From NCBI RefSeq assembly GCF_949987535.1, contig NW_026646042.1, forward strand, positions 124,001 through 188,000: DNA of 64,000 nt. The letters run 5' to 3'. Of the stretch, positions 22,939 through 37,006 are shown piece by piece. Positions within the stretch are counted from its first letter, which is position 1. The number at the start of each line of letters is the position of its first letter. Position numbers and translations under genes: made by a program. This stretch comes from Balaenoptera acutorostrata. Taxonomy: Eukaryota > Chordata > Mammalia > Artiodactyla > Balaenopteridae. Under the pieces are notes generated by a model. It saw only the letters and a program-made list of their open reading frames with translations. It was not told where the DNA came from and searched no databases.

Positions 22939-24696
22939 TTGGCCAAAAAGGGCGTATGCGTTTTTTCCTGAATATATTCAGGAAAAACCGCATACGCCCT
23001 TTTTGGCCAAGGGCATCATTGTCCACGTTTTGCCGCTTTTCATGTGCTTTCAAGGCGATTCGAATCTACCTCCTGAAATCTGTTTCCTGCAATTCTGCCT
23101 TGCTTTCAAAGCCTCTTCGTTGCCTTCCCTTAATATATTTGTGGACGAGAGGTATCATTTAAAACTCTGCAGGTTTGCGAATTGCAGTGCCCCTGAGCTC
23201 CATTTTTCAACTCGCTTTTTTGGGAGCTGGCCACCAAAGCGCAGGATTGCTTCAGGCCCTCTTCTGGTTCTGGGGGGCAGGCTGAGCTTGTGCTTAATTC
23301 TTCTTCCTGATGGGAAAATAGAGTGACCTGTGCCTGTCCCAACACCTAGAGCTAGTCTCTCATTGGTTCCCCCTCTTCCCGTTCATCCTCAGGACAAATT
23401 GCAACCTGTACGGAAAAGGAGGTTAAAGGTGCTGATTCTCCAAGGAGGGAGATGGCTAGCAAATCGGCTGGAATGGCGAACCCGAGCAAAGGAGATGAGA
23501 AATGAGGTGCGTTTAAGAAACCTTTCCTGATCACACGGTGTACCATCTTCTGGGTTTCTCATGCCTGTTTTCGACGTAGGAAGATGCCCTTGAACCTGGA
23601 GATTTGGGACCCATGGGATGGGTACCATGCAGTATTACTTGAAAGGGTCTGCGTTGGCTCACCCAACCTCACCGAATCTCTCAGCCCCAAGAGTGTCCAC
23701 CCTTATGTCTCAATCAGCTGTGGGTCTAGATATGGTCAATCCAGGTTGCATCACAGCCCCTGAACGAATTTTGTAAGAATTTCTCTCTCTTTCACTGTCT
23801 TTGTTTCACGGGTTTTGAAAAGTAATTTATTTTTATAATGGGGTTTAGCTGCTTTTCACGGCTGTGTTTATGCCGCTTTACACCCCCTTGACTCACTTAC
23901 AGAGAGATATCAATACATAGGTTTGAAGATTCTTACTAGTCAGATATATTCTTGTGCGGTGAATAGGGGGTGTTGAGTCCAGTTCACTGAAAAAGGAATA
24001 GGTCTTGTCTCTTACATATTGGGTTTATGGAACGGTATCTGAGCTAATTTGAAACCCTTGTTTTATGCATCACCCCACCTCACCTTTCCCGTTCAGCAGC
24101 CATAGTGTGTTTCCTAAACGTGGGACTCTGTTCTGTTTTGCAATTCAGTTCAAGTGTAGCGGTTTTTACATTCCCTCTAGAAGTGATATCTTATCATAAG
24201 TGTCTTTTTCTGTGTGACTTATTTCACTTAGAATCGTCGTACCTAAATCCACTCATCGTGCTGCTACTAGCCTTATGACGTTGATTTCATGGCTGAGTGA
24301 TATTCCATTGTACATGAGGACCACAACTTCTTTATCCATTTTTCTCTTTCCTAGGATATTTAAGGTGTAATGAAGTGGGGGTTCTTGTCCACAGAGCAGC
24401 CCTAAACTTTGGGGTGCCTGTGTCTTGCTGATTTTTAGTTTTCCCAATTTATACGCCCATGAGTGGAAGTGCCCTATGCTCTCCAAGCTGTGTTTTTAGA
24501 TGTTTCAGAACACACCGTACACTTCTCCGGAGTGCCTGTTGGCAATTTACATCCCACCCATCAGCATAGCAAGGCTCCCATTTCTCCATGGCCGGTCCTG
24601 CATTTCTGGTTTGGACACTTTTTTCCGCATGGCCCTTTTGCCCGCTGGGAAGCGAGACTTCTTTGGAGCGCTGATTGGCCTTTCCAGGTTGCTTGG
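22939..24696 (+). repeat. Satellite monomer 14 (1,758 bp)
   Basis: Head 3, like the two copies before it until about 24.1 kb, then tail C with CTTATCATAAG. Private CCGAATCTC. Confidence 0.95.
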
Positions 24697-26455
24697 TTGG
24701 CCAAAAAGGGCGTATGCGTTTTTTCCTGAATATATTCAGGAAAAAACGCATACGCCCTTTTTGGCCAAGGGCATCATTGTCCACGTTTTGCCGCTTTTCA
24801 TGTGCTTTCAAGGCGATTCGAATCTACCTCCTGAAATCTGTTTCCTGCAATTCTGCCTTGCTTTCAAAGCCTCTTCGTTGCCTTCCCTTAATATATTTGT
24901 GGACGAGAGGTATCATTTAAAACTCTGCAGGTTTGTGAATTGCAGTGCCCCTGAGCTCCATTTTTCAACTCGCTTTTTTGGGAGCTGGCCGCCAAAGCGC
25001 AGGATTGCTTCAGGCCCTCTTCTGGTTCTGGGGGGCAGGCTGAGCTTGTGCTTAATTCTTCTTCCTGATGGGAAAATAGAGTGACCTGTGCCTGTCCCAA
25101 CACCTAGAGCTAGTCTCTCATTGGTTCCCCCTCTTCCCCTTCATCCTCAGGACAAATTGCAACCTGTACGGAACAGGAGGTTAAAGGTGCTGATTCTCCA
25201 AGGAGGGAGATGGCTAGTAAATCGGCTGGAATGGCGAACCCGAGCAAAGGAGATGAGAAATGAGGTGCGTTTTAGAAACCTTTCCCGATCACACGGTGTA
25301 CCATCTTCTGGGTTTCTCATGCCTGTTTTCGACGTAGGAAGATGCCCTTGAACCTGGAGATTTGGGACCCATGGGATGGGTACCATGCAGTATTACTTGA
25401 AAGGGTCTGCGTTGGCTCACCCAACCTCACCGAACCTCTCAGCCCCAAGAGTGTCCACCCTTATGTCTCAATCAGCTGTGGGTCTAGATATGGTCAATCC
25501 AGGTTGCATCACAGCCCCTGAACGAATTTTGTAAGAATTTCTCTCTCTTTCACTGTCTTTGTTTCACGGGTTTTGAAAAGTAATTTATTTTTATAATGGG
25601 GTTTAGCTGCTTTTCACGGCTGTGTTTATGCCGCTTTACACCCCCTTGACTCACTTACAGAGAGATATCAATACATAGGTTTGAAGATTCTTACTAGTCA
25701 GATATATTCTTGTGCGGTGAATAGGGGGTGTTGAGTCCAGTTCACTGAAAAAGGAATAGGTCTTGTCTCTTACATATTGGGTTTATGGAACGGTATCTGA
25801 GCTAATTTGAAACCCTTGTTTTATGCATCACCCCACCTCACCTTTCCCGTTCAGCAGCCATAGTGTGTTTCCTAAACGTGGGACTCTGTTCTGTTTTGCA
25901 ATTCAGTTCAAGGGTAGCGGTTTTTACATTCCCTCTAGAAGTGATATCTTATGATAAGTGTCTTTTTCTGTGTGACTTATTTCACTTAGAATCGTCGTAC
26001 CTAAATCCACTCATCGTGCTGCTACTAGCCTTATGACGTTGATTTCATGGCTGAGTGATATTCCATTGTACATGAGGACCACAACTTCTTTATCCATTTT
26101 TCTCTTTCCTAGGATATTTAAGGTGTAATGAAGTGGGGGTTCTTGTCCACAGAGCAGCCCTAAACTTTGGGGTGCCTGTGTCTTGCTGATTTTTCGTTTT
26201 CCCAATTTATACGCCCATGAGTGGAAGTGCCCTATGCTCTCCAAGCTGTGTTTTTTAGATGTTTCAGAACACACCGTACACTTCTCCAGAGTGGCTGTTG
26301 GCAATTTACATCCCACCCATCAGCGTAGCAAGGCTCCCATTTCTCCATGACCGGTCCTGCATTTCTGGTTTGGACACTTTTTTCCGCATGGCCCTTTTGC
26401 CCGCTGGGAAGCGAGACTTCTTTGGAGCGCTGATTTGCCTTTCCAGGTTGCTTGG
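24697..26455 (+). repeat. Satellite monomer 15 (1,759 bp)
   Basis: Head 1, tail A. Private TTTTTCGTTTTCC, CCATGACCGG and GATTTGCCTTT. Confidence 0.95.
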
Positions 26456-28213
26456 TTGGCCAAAAAGGGCGTATGCGTTTTTTCCTGAATATATTCAGGA
26501 AAAAACGCATACGCCCTTTTTGGCCAAGGGCATCATTGTCCACGTTTTGCCGCTTTTCATGTGCTTTCAAGGCGATTCGAATCTACCTCCTGAAATCTGT
26601 TTCCTGCAATTCTGCCTTGCTTTCAAAGCCTCTTCGTTGCCTTCCCTTAATATATTTATGGACGAGAGGTATCATTTAAAACTCTGCAGGTTTGCGAATT
26701 GCAGTGCCCCTGAGCTCCATTTTTCAACTCGCTTTTTTGGGAGCTGGCCACCAAAGCGCAGGATTGCTTCAGGCCCTCTTCTGGTTCTGGGGGGCAGGCT
26801 GAGCTTGTGCTTAATTCTTCTTCCTGATGGGAAAATAGAGTGACCTGTGCCTGTCCCAACACCTAGAGCTAGTCTCTCATTGGTTCCCCCTCTTCCCGTT
26901 CATCCTCAGGACAAATTGCAACCTGTACGGAAAAGGAGGTTAAAGGTGCTGATTCTCCAAGGAGGGAGATGGCTAGCAAATCGGCTGGAATGGCGAACCC
27001 GAGCAAAGGAGATGAGAAATGAGGTGCGTTTTAGAAACCTTTCCCGATCACACGGTGTACCATCTTCTGGGTTTCTCATGCCTGTTTTCGACGTAGGAAG
27101 ATGCCCTTGAACCTGGAGATTTGGGACCCATGGGATGGGTACCATGCAGTATTACTTGAAAGGGTCTGCGTTGGCTCACCCAACCTCACCGAACCTCTCA
27201 GCCCCAAGAGTGTCCACCCTTATGTCTCAATCAGCTGTGGGTCTAGATATGGTCAATCCAGGTTGCATCACAGCCCCTGAACGAATTTTGTAAGAATTTC
27301 TCTCTCTTTCACTGTCTTTGTTTCACGGGTTTTGAAAAGTAATTTATTTTTATAATGGGGTTTAGCTGCTTTTCACGGCTGTGTTTATGCCGCTTTACAC
27401 CCCCTTGACTCACTTACAGAGAGATATCAATACATAGGTTTGAAGATTCTTACTAGTCAGATATATTCTTGTGCGGTGAATAGGGGGTGTTGAGTCCAGT
27501 TCACTGAAAAAGGAATAGGTCTTGTCTCTTACATATTGGGTTTATGGAACGGTATCTGAGCTAATTTGAAACCCTTGTTTTATGCATCACCCCACCTCAC
27601 CTTTCCCGTTCAGCAGCCATAGTGTGTTTCCTAAACGTGGGACTCTGTTCTGTTTTGCAATTCAGTTCAAGTGTAGCGGTTTTTACATTCCCTCTAGAAG
27701 TGATATCTTATCATAAGTGTCTTTTTCTGTGTGACTTATTTCACTTAGAATCGTCGTACCTAAATCCACTCATCGTGCTGCTACGAGCCTTATGACGTTG
27801 ATTTCATGGCTGAGTGATATTCCATTGTACATGAGGACCACAACTTCTTTATCCATTTTTCTCTTTCCTAGGATATTTAAGGTGTAATGAAGTGGGGGTT
27901 CTTGTCCACAGAGCAGCCCTAAACTTTGGGGTGCCTGTGTCTTGCTGATTTTTAGTTTTCCCAATTTATACGCCCATGAGTGGAAGTGCCCTATGCTCTC
28001 CAAGCTGTGTTTTTAGATGTTTCAGAACACACCGTACACTTCTCCGGAGTGCCTGTTGGCAATTTACATCCCACCCATCAGCATAGCAAGGCTCCCATTT
28101 CTCCATGGCCGGTCCTGCATTTCTGGTTTGGACACTTTTTTCCGCATGGCCCTTTTGCCCGCTGGGAAGCGAGACTTCTTTGGAGCGCTGATTGGCCTTT
28201 CCAGGTTGCTTGG
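26456..28213 (+). repeat. Satellite monomer 16 (1,758 bp)
   Basis: Head 3 with private TTTATGGACG; tail C with TACGAGCC and CTTATCATAAG. Confidence 0.95.
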
Positions 28214-29971
28214 TTGGCCAAAAAGGGCGTATGCGTTTTTTCCTGAGTATATTCAGGAAAAAACGCATACGCCCTTTTTGGCCAAGGGCATCATTGTCCA
28301 CGTTTTGCCGCTTTTCATGTGCTTTCAAGGCGATTCGAATCTACCTCCTGAAATCTGTTTCCTGCAATTCTGCCTTGCTTTCAAAGCCTCTTCGTTGCCT
28401 TCCCTTAATATATTTGTGGACGAGAGGTATCATTTAAAACTCTGCAGGTTTGTGAATTGCAGTGCCCCTGAGCTCCATTTTTCAACTCGCTTTTTTGGGA
28501 GCTGGCCGCCAAAGCGCAGGATTGCTTCAGGCCCTCTTCTGGTTCTGGGGGGCAGGCTGAGCTTGTGCTTAATTCTTCTTCCTGATGGGAAAATAGAGTG
28601 ACCTGTGCCTGTCCCAACACCTAGAGCTAGTCTCTCATTGGTTCCCCCTCTTCCCCTTCATCCTCAGGACAAATTGCAACCTGTACGGAACAGGAGGTTA
28701 AAGGTGCTGATTCTCCAAGGAGGGAGATGGCTAGTAAATCGGCTGGAATGGCGAACCCGAGCAAAGGAGATGAGAAATGAGGTGCGTTTTAGAAACCTTT
28801 CCCGATCACACGGTGTACCATCTTCTGGGTTTCTCATGCCTGTTTTCGACGTAGGAAGATGCCCTTGAACCTGGAGATTTGGGACCCATGGGATGGGTAC
28901 CATGCAGTATTACTTGAAAGGGTCTGCGTTGGCTCACCCAACCTCACCGAACCTCTCAGCCCCAAGAGTGTCCACCCTTATGTCTCAATCAGCTGTGGGT
29001 CTAGATATGGTCAATCCAGGTTGCATCACAGCCCCTGAACGAATTTTGTAAGAATTTCTCTCTCTTTCACTGTCTTTGTTTCACGGGTTTTGAAAAGTAA
29101 TTTATTTTTATAATGGGGTTTAGCTGCTTTTCACGGCTGTGTTTATGCCGCTTTACACCCCCTTGACTCACTTACAGAGAGATATCAATACATAGGTTTG
29201 AAGATTCTTACTAGTCAGATATATTCTTGTGCGGTGAATAGGGGGTGTTGAGTCCAGTTCACTGAAAAAGGAATAGGTCTTGTCTCTTACATATTGGGTT
29301 TATGGAACGGTATCTGAGCTAATTTGAAACCCTTGTTTTATGCATCACCCCACCTCACCTTTCCCGTTCAGCAGCCATAGTGTGTTTCCTAAACGTGGGA
29401 CTCTGTTCTGTTTTGCAATTCAGTTCAAGTGTAGCGGTTTTTACATTCCCTCTAGAAGTGATATCTTATCATAAGTGTCTTTTTCTGTGTGACTTATTTC
29501 ACTTAGAATCGTCGTACCTAAATCCACTCATCGTGCTGCTACTAGCCTTATGACGTTGATTTCATGGCTGAGTGATATTCCATTGTACATGAGGACCACA
29601 ACTTCTTTATCCATTTTTCTCTTTCCTAGGATATTTAAGGTGTAATGAAGTGGGGGTTCTTGTCCACAGAGCAGCCCTAAACTTTGGGGTGCCTGTGTCT
29701 TGCTGATTTTTAGTTTTCCCAATTTATACGCCCATGAGTGGAAGTGCCCTATGCTCTCCAAGCTGTGTTTTTAGATGTTTCAGAACACACCGTACACTTC
29801 TCCGGAGTGCCTGTTGGCAATTTACATCCCACCCATCAGCATAGCAAGGCTCCCATTTCTCCATGGCCGGTCCTGCATTTCTGGTTTGGACACTTTTTTC
29901 CGCATGGCCCTTTTGCCCGCTGGGAAGCGAGACTTCTTTGGAGCGCTGATTGGCCTTTCCAGGTTGCTTGG
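28214..29971 (+). repeat. Satellite monomer 17 (1,758 bp)
   Basis: Head 1 with the palindrome-centre change CCTGAGTATATTC; tail C. Confidence 0.95.
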
Positions 29972-31730
29972 TTGGCCAAAAAGGGCGTATGCGTTTTTTC
30001 CTGAGTATATTCAGGAAAAAACGCATACGCCCTTTTTGGCCAAGGGCATCATTGTCCACGTTTTGCCGCTTTTCATGTGCTTTCAAGGCGATTCGAATCT
30101 ACCTCCTGAAATCTGTTTCCTGCAATTCTGCCTTGCTTTCAAAGCCTCTTCGTTGCCTTCCCTTAATATATTTGTGGACGAGAGGTATCATTTAAAACTC
30201 TGCAGGTTTGTGAATTGCAGTGCCCCTGAGCTCCATTTTTCAACTCGCTTTTTTGGGAGCTGGCCGCCAAAGCGCAGGATTGCTTCAGGCCCTCTTCTGG
30301 TTCTGGGGGGCAGGCTGAGCTTGTGCTTAATTCTTCTTCCTGATGGGAAAATAGAGTGACCTGTGCCTGTCCCAACACCTAGAGCTAGTCTCTCATTGGT
30401 TCCCCCTCTTCCCGTTCATCCTCAGGACAAATTGCAACCTGTACGGAAAAGGAGGTTAAAGGTGCTGATTCTCCAAGGAGGGAGATGGCTAGCAAATCGG
30501 CTGGAATGGCGAACCCGAGCAAAGGAGATGAGAAATGAGGTGCGTTTTAGAAACCTTTCCCGATCACACGGTGTACCATCTTCTGGGTTTCTCATGCCTG
30601 TTTTCGACGTAGGAAGATGCCCTTGAACCTGGAGATTTGGGACCCATGGGATGGGTACCATGCAGTATTACTTGAAAGGGTCTGCGTTGGCTCACCCAAC
30701 CTCACCGAACCTCTCAGCCCCAAGAGTGTCCACCCTTATGTCTCAATCAGCTGTGGGTCTAGATATGGTCAATCCAGGTTGCATCACAGCCCCTGAACGA
30801 ATTTTGTAAGAATTTCTCTCTCTTTCACTGTCTTTGTTTCACGGGTTTTGAAAAGTAATTTATTTTTATAATGGGGTTTAGCTGCTTTTCACGGCTGTGT
30901 TTATGCCGCTTTACACCCCCTTGACTCACTTACAGAGAGATATCAATACATAGGTTTGAAGATTCTTACTAGTCAGATATATTCTTGTGCGGTGAATAGG
31001 GGGTGTTGAGTCCAGTTCACTGAAAAAGGAATAGGTCTTGTCTCTTACATATTGGGTTTATGGAACGGTATCTGAGCTAATTTGAAACCCTTGTTTTATG
31101 CATCACCCCACCTCACCTTTCCCGTTCAGCAGCCATAGTGTGTTTCCTAAACGTGGGACTCTGTTCTGTTTTGCAATTCAGTTCAAGGGTAGCGGTTTTT
31201 ACATTCCCTCTAGAAGTGATATCTTATGATAAGTGTCTTTTTCTGTGTGACTTATTTCACTTAGAATCGTCGTACCTAAATCCACTCATCGTGCTGCTAC
31301 TAGCCTTATGACGTTGATTTCATGGCTGAGTGATATTCCATTGTACATGAGGACCACAACTTCTTTATCCATTTTTCTCTTTCCTAGGATATTTAAGGTG
31401 TAATGAAGTGGGGTTTCTTGTCCACAGAGCAGCCCTAAACTTTGGGGTGCCTGTGTCTTGCTGATTTTTAGTTTTCCCAATTTATACGCCCATGAGTGGA
31501 AGTGCCCTATGCTCTCCAAGCTGTGTTTTTTAGATGTTTCAGAACACACCGTACACTTCTCCAGAGTGGCTGTTGGCAATTTACATCCCACCCATCAGCG
31601 TAGCAAGGCTCCCATTTCTCCATGGCCCGTCCTGCATTTCTGGTTTGGACACTTTTTTCCGCATGGCCCTTTTGCCCGCTGGGAAGCGAGACTTCTTTGG
31701 AGCGCTGATTGGCCTTTCCAGGTTGCTTGG
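29972..31730 (+). repeat. Satellite monomer 18 (1,759 bp), mosaic head
   Basis: Shares the palindrome-centre change with the copy before it and starts as head 1. It switches to head 3 markers (CCCGTTC, GGAAAAGG, GCTAGCAAAT) from about 30413. Tail A with GGCCCGTCC. Confidence 0.95.
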
Positions 31731-33489
31731 TTGGCCAAAAAGGGCGTATGCGTTTTTTCCTGAATATATTCAGGAAAAAACGCATACGCCCTTTTTGGCC
31801 AAGGGCATCATTGTCCACGTTTTGCCGCTTTTCATGTGCTTTCAAGGCGATTCGAATCTACCTCCTGAAATCTGTTTCCTGCAATTCTGCCTTGCTTTCA
31901 AAGCCTCTTCGTTGCCTTCCCTTAATATATTTGTGGACGAGAGGTATCATTTAAAACTCTGCAGGTTTGTGAATTGCAGTGCCCCTGAGCTCCATTTTTC
32001 AACTCGCTTTTTTGGGAGCTGGCCGCAAAACCGCAGGATTGCTTCAGGCCCTCTTCTGGTTCTGGGGGGCAGGCTGAGCTTGTGCTTAATTCTTCTTCCT
32101 GATGGGAAAATAGAGTGACCTGTGCCTGTCCCAACACCTAGAGCTAGTCTCTCATTGGTTCCCCCTCTTCCCCTTCATCCTCAGGACAAATTGCAACCTG
32201 TACGGAACAGGAGGTTAAAGGTGCTGATTCTCCAAGGAGGGAGATGGCTAGTAAATCAGCTGGAATGGCGAACCCGAGCAAAGGAGATGAGAAATGAGGT
32301 GCGTTTTAGAAACCTTTCCTGATCACACGGTGTACCATCTTCTGGGTTTCTCATGCCTGTTTTCGACGTAGGAAGATGCCCTTGAACCTGGAGATTTGGG
32401 ACCCATGGGATGGGTACCATGCAGTATTACTTGAAAGGGTCTGCGTTGGCTCACCCAACCTCACCGAACCTCTCAGCCCCAAGAGTGTCCACCCTTATGT
32501 CTCAATCAGCTGTGGGTCTAGATATGGTCAATCCAGGTTGCATCACAGCCCCTGAACGAATTTTGTAAGAATTTCTCTCTCTTTCACTGTCTTTGTTTCA
32601 CGGGTTTTGAAAAGTAATTTATTTTTATAATGGGGTTTAGCTGCTTTTCACGGCTGTGTTTATGCCGCTTTACACCCCCTTGACTCACTTACAGAGAGAT
32701 ATCAATACATAGGTTTGAAGATTCTTACTAGTCAGATATATTCTTGTGCGGTGAATAGGGGGTGTTGAGTCCAGTTCACTGAAAAAGGAATAGGTCTTGT
32801 CTCTTACATATTGGGTTTATGGAACGGTATCTGAGCTAATTTGAAACCCTTGTTTTATGCATCACCCCACCTCACCTTTCCCGTTCAGCAGCCATAGTGT
32901 GTTTCCTAAACGTGGGACTCTGTTCTGTTTTGCAATTCAGTTCAAGGGTAGCGGTTTTTACATTCCCTCTAGAAGTGATATCTTATGATAAGTGTCTTTT
33001 TCTGTGTGACTTATTTCACTTAGAATCGTCGTACCTAAATCCACTCATCGTGCTGCTACTAGCCTTATGACGTTGATTTCATGGCTGAGTGATATTCCAT
33101 TGTACATGAGGACCACAACTTCTTTATCCATTTTTCTCTTTCCTAGGATATTTAAGGTGTAATGAAGTGGGGGTTCTTGTCCACAGAGCAGCCCTAAACT
33201 TTGGGGTGCCTGTGTCTTGCTGATTTTTAGTTTTCCCAATTTATACGCCCATGAGTGGAAGTGCCCTATGCTCTCCAAGCTGTGTTTTTTAGATGTTTCA
33301 GAACACACCGTACACTTCTCCAGAGTGGCTGTTGGCAATTTACATCCCACCCATCAGCGTAGCAAGGCTCCCATTTCTCCATGGCCCGTCCTGCATTTCT
33401 GGTTTGGACACTTTTTTCCGCATGGCCCTTTTGCCCGCTGGGAAGCGAGACTTCTTTGGAGCGCTGATTGGCCTTTCCAGGTTGCTTGG
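31731..33489 (+). repeat. Satellite monomer 19 (1,759 bp)
   Basis: Head 4 with CCGCAAAACCGC, AAATCAGCTGG and TTTCCTGATC, similar to the copy at 17662. Tail A with GGCCCGTCC, shared with the copy before. Confidence 0.95.
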
Positions 33490-35248
33490 TTGGCCAAAAA
33501 GGGCGTATGCGTTTTTTCCTGAATATATTCAGGAAAAAACGCATACGCCCTTTTTGGCCAAGGGCATCATTGTCCACGTTTTGCCGCTTTTCATGTGCTT
33601 TCAAGGCGATTCGAATCTACCTCCTGACATCTGTTTCCTGCAATTCTGCCTTGCTTTCAAAGCCTCTTCGTTGCCTTCCCTTAATATATTTGTGGACGAG
33701 AGGTATCATTTAAAACTCTGCAGGTTTGTGAATTGCAGTGCCCCTGAGCTCTATTTTTCAACTCGCTTTTTTGGGAGCTGGCCGCAAAAGCGCAGGATTG
33801 CTTCAGGCCCTCTTCTGGTTCTGGGGGGCAGGCTGAGCTTGTGCTTAATTCTTCTTCCTGATGGGAAAATAGAGTGACCTGTGCCTGTCCCAACACCTAG
33901 AGCTAGTCTCTCATTGGTTCCCCCTCTTCCCCTTCATCCTCAGGACAAATTGCAACCTGTACGGAACAGGAGGTTAAAGGTGCTGATTCTCCAAGGAGGG
34001 AGGTGGCTAGTAAATCGGCTGGAATGGCGAACCCGAGCAAAGGAGATGAGAAATGAGGTGCGTTTTAGAAACCTTTCCCGATCACACGGTGTACCATCTT
34101 CTGGGTTTCTCATGCCTGTTTTCGACGTAGGAAGATGCCCTTGAACCTGGAGATTTGGGACCCATGGGATGGGTACCATGCAGTATTACTTGAAAGGGTC
34201 TGCGTTGGCTCACCCAACCTCACCGAACCTCTCAGCCCCAAGAGTGTCCACCCTTATGTCTCAATCAGCTGTGGGTCTAGATATGGTCAATCCAGGTTGC
34301 ATCACAGCCCCTGAACGAATTTTGTAAGAATTTCTCTCTCTTTCACTGTCTTTGTTTCACGGGTTTTGAAAAGTAATTTATTTTTATAATGGGGTTTAGC
34401 TGCTTTTCACGGCTGTGTTTATGCCGCTTTACACCCCCTTGACTCACTTACAGAGAGATATCAATACATAGGTTTGAAGATTCTTACTAGTCAGATATAT
34501 TCTTGTGCGTTGAATAGGGGGTGTTGCGTCCAGTTCACTGAGCAAGGAATAGGTCTTGTCTCTTACATATTGGGTTTATGGAACGGTATCTGAGCTAATT
34601 TGAAACCCTTGTTTTATGCATCACCCCACCTCACCTTTCCCGTTCAGCAGCCATAGTGTGTTTCCTAAACGTGTGACTCTGTTCTGTTTTGCAATTCAGT
34701 TCAAGTGTAGCGGTTTTTACATTCCCTCTAGAAGTGATATCTTATCATAAGTGTCTTTTTCTGTGTGACTTATTTCACTTAGAATCGTCGTACCTAAATC
34801 CACTCATCGTGCTGCTACTAGCCTTATGACGTTGATTTCATGGCTGAGTGATATTCCATTGTACATGAGGATCACAACTTCTTTATCCATTTTTCTCTTT
34901 CCTAGGATATTTAAGGTGTAATGAAGTGGGGGTTCTTGTCCACAGAGCAGCCCTAAACTTTGGGGTGCCTGTTTCTTGCTGATGTTTAGTTTTCCAAATT
35001 TATACGCCCATGAGTGGAAGTGCCCTATGCTCTCCAAGCTGTGTTTTTTAGATGTTTCAGGACACACCGTACACTTCTCCAGAGTGGCTGTTGGCAATTT
35101 ACATCCCACCCATCAGCGTAGCAAGGCTCCCATTTCTCCATGGCCGGTCCTGCATTTCTGGTTTGGACACTTTTTTCCGCATGGCCCTTTTGCCCGCTGG
35201 GAAGCGAAACTTCTTTGGAGCGCTGATTGGCCTTTCCAGGTTGCTTGG
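33490..35248 (+). repeat. Satellite monomer 20 (1,759 bp)
   Basis: Head 4 with CTCCTGACATC; private GAGCTCTATTT and GGGAGGTGG. Tail D with GCGTTGAAT, GTTGCGTCC and TTTTCCAAATTT; private GAAGCGAAAC. Confidence 0.95.
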
Positions 35249-37006
35249 TTGGCCAAAAAGGGCGTATGCGTTTTTTCCTGAATATATTCAGGAAAAAACG
35301 CATACGCCCTTTTTGGCCAAGGGCATCATTGTCCAAGTTTTGCCGCTTTTCATGTGCTTTCAAGGCGATTCGAATCTACCTCCTGAAATCTGTTTCCTGC
35401 AATTCTGCCTTGCTTTCAAAGCCTCTTCGTTGCCTTCCCTTAATATATTTGTGGACGAGAGGTATCATTTAAAACTCTGCAGGTTTGTGAATTGCAGTGC
35501 CCCTGAGCTCCATTTTTCAACTCGCTTTTTTGGGAGCTGGCCGCCAAAGCGCAGGATTGCTTCAGGCCCTCTTCTGGTTCTGGGGGGCAGGCTGAGCTTG
35601 TGCTTAATTCTTCTTCCTAATGGGAAAATAGAGTGACCTGTGCCTGTCCCAACACCTAGAGCTAGTCTCTCATTGGTTCCCCCTCTTCCCCTTCATCCTC
35701 AGGACAAATTGCAACCTGTACGGAACAGGAGGTTAAAGGTGCTGATTCTCCAAGGAGGGAGATGGCTAGTAAATCGGCTGGAATGGCGAACCCGAGCAAA
35801 GGAGATGAGAAATGAGGTGCGTTTTAGAAACCTATCCCGATCACACGGTGTACCATCTTCTGGGTTTCTCATGCCTGTTTTCGACGTAGGAAGATGCCCT
35901 TGAACCTGGAGATTTGGGACCCATGGGATGGGTACCATGCAGTATTACTTGAAAGGGTCTGCGTTGGCTCACCCAACCTCACCGAACCTCTCAGCCCCAA
36001 GAGTGTCCACCCTTATGTCTCAATCAGCTGTGGGTCTAGATATGGTCAATCCAGGTTGCATCACAGCCCCTGAACGAATTTTGTAAGAATTTCTCTCTCT
36101 TTCACTGTCTTTGTTTCACGGGTTTTGAAAAGTAATTTATTTTTATAATGGGGTTTAGCTGCTTTTCACGGCTGTGTTTATGCCGCTTTACACCCCCTTG
36201 ACTCACTTACAGAGAGATATCAATACATAGGTTTGAAGATTCTTACTAGTCAGATATATTCTTGTGCGGTGAATAGGGGGTGTTGAGTCCAGTTCACTGA
36301 GCAAGGAATAGGTCTTGTCTCTTACATATTGGGTTTATGGAACGGTATCTGAGCTAATTTGAAACCCTTGTTTTATGCATCACCCCACCTCACCTTTCCC
36401 GTTCAGCAGCCATAGTGTGTTTCCTAAACGTGGGACTCTGTTCTGTTTTGCAATTCAGTTCAAGTGTAGCGGTTTTTACATTCCCTCTAGAAGTGATATC
36501 TTATGATAAGTGTCTTTTTCTGTGTGACTTATTTCACTTAGAATCGTCGTACCTAAATCCACTCATCGTGCTGCTACGAGCCTTATGACGTTGATTTCAT
36601 GGCTGAGTGATATTCCATTGTACATGAGGACCACAACTTCTTTATCCATTTTTCTCTTTCCTAGGATATTTAAGGTGTAATGAAGTGGGGGTTCTTGTCC
36701 ACAGAGGAGCCCTAAACTTTGGGGTGCCTGTGTCTTGCTGATTTTTAGTTTTCCCAATTTATACGCCCATGAGTGGAAGTGCCCTATGCTCTCCAAGCTG
36801 TGTTTTTAGATGTTTCAGAACACAACGTACACTTCTCCGGAGTGCCTGTTGGCAATTTACATCCCACCCATCAACGTAGCAAGGCTCCCATTTCTCCATG
36901 GCCGGTCCTGCATTTCTGGTTTGGACACTTTTTTCCCCATGGCCCTTTTGCCTGCTGGGAAGTGAGACTTCTTTGGAGCGCTGATTGGCCTTTCCAGGTT
37001 GCTTGG
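35249..37006 (+). repeat. Satellite monomer 21 (1,758 bp)
   Basis: Head 1 with CCTATCCCG; private GTCCAAGTTTT, TTCCTAATGG, CAGAGGAGCC, CATCAACG and GCCTGCTGG. Tail B. Confidence 0.95.

Larger units (their letters stand above)
19421..24100 (+). repeat. Recent tandem amplification of one monomer variant
   Basis: Three consecutive copies share a set of marks rarely found together elsewhere: palindrome A to C, GTTTGCG, GGCCACC, CCCGTTC, GGAAAAGG and GTTTAAGAAACCTTTCCTG. Similarity ends near 24.1 kb, where the third copy turns to tail C. Confidence 0.8.
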
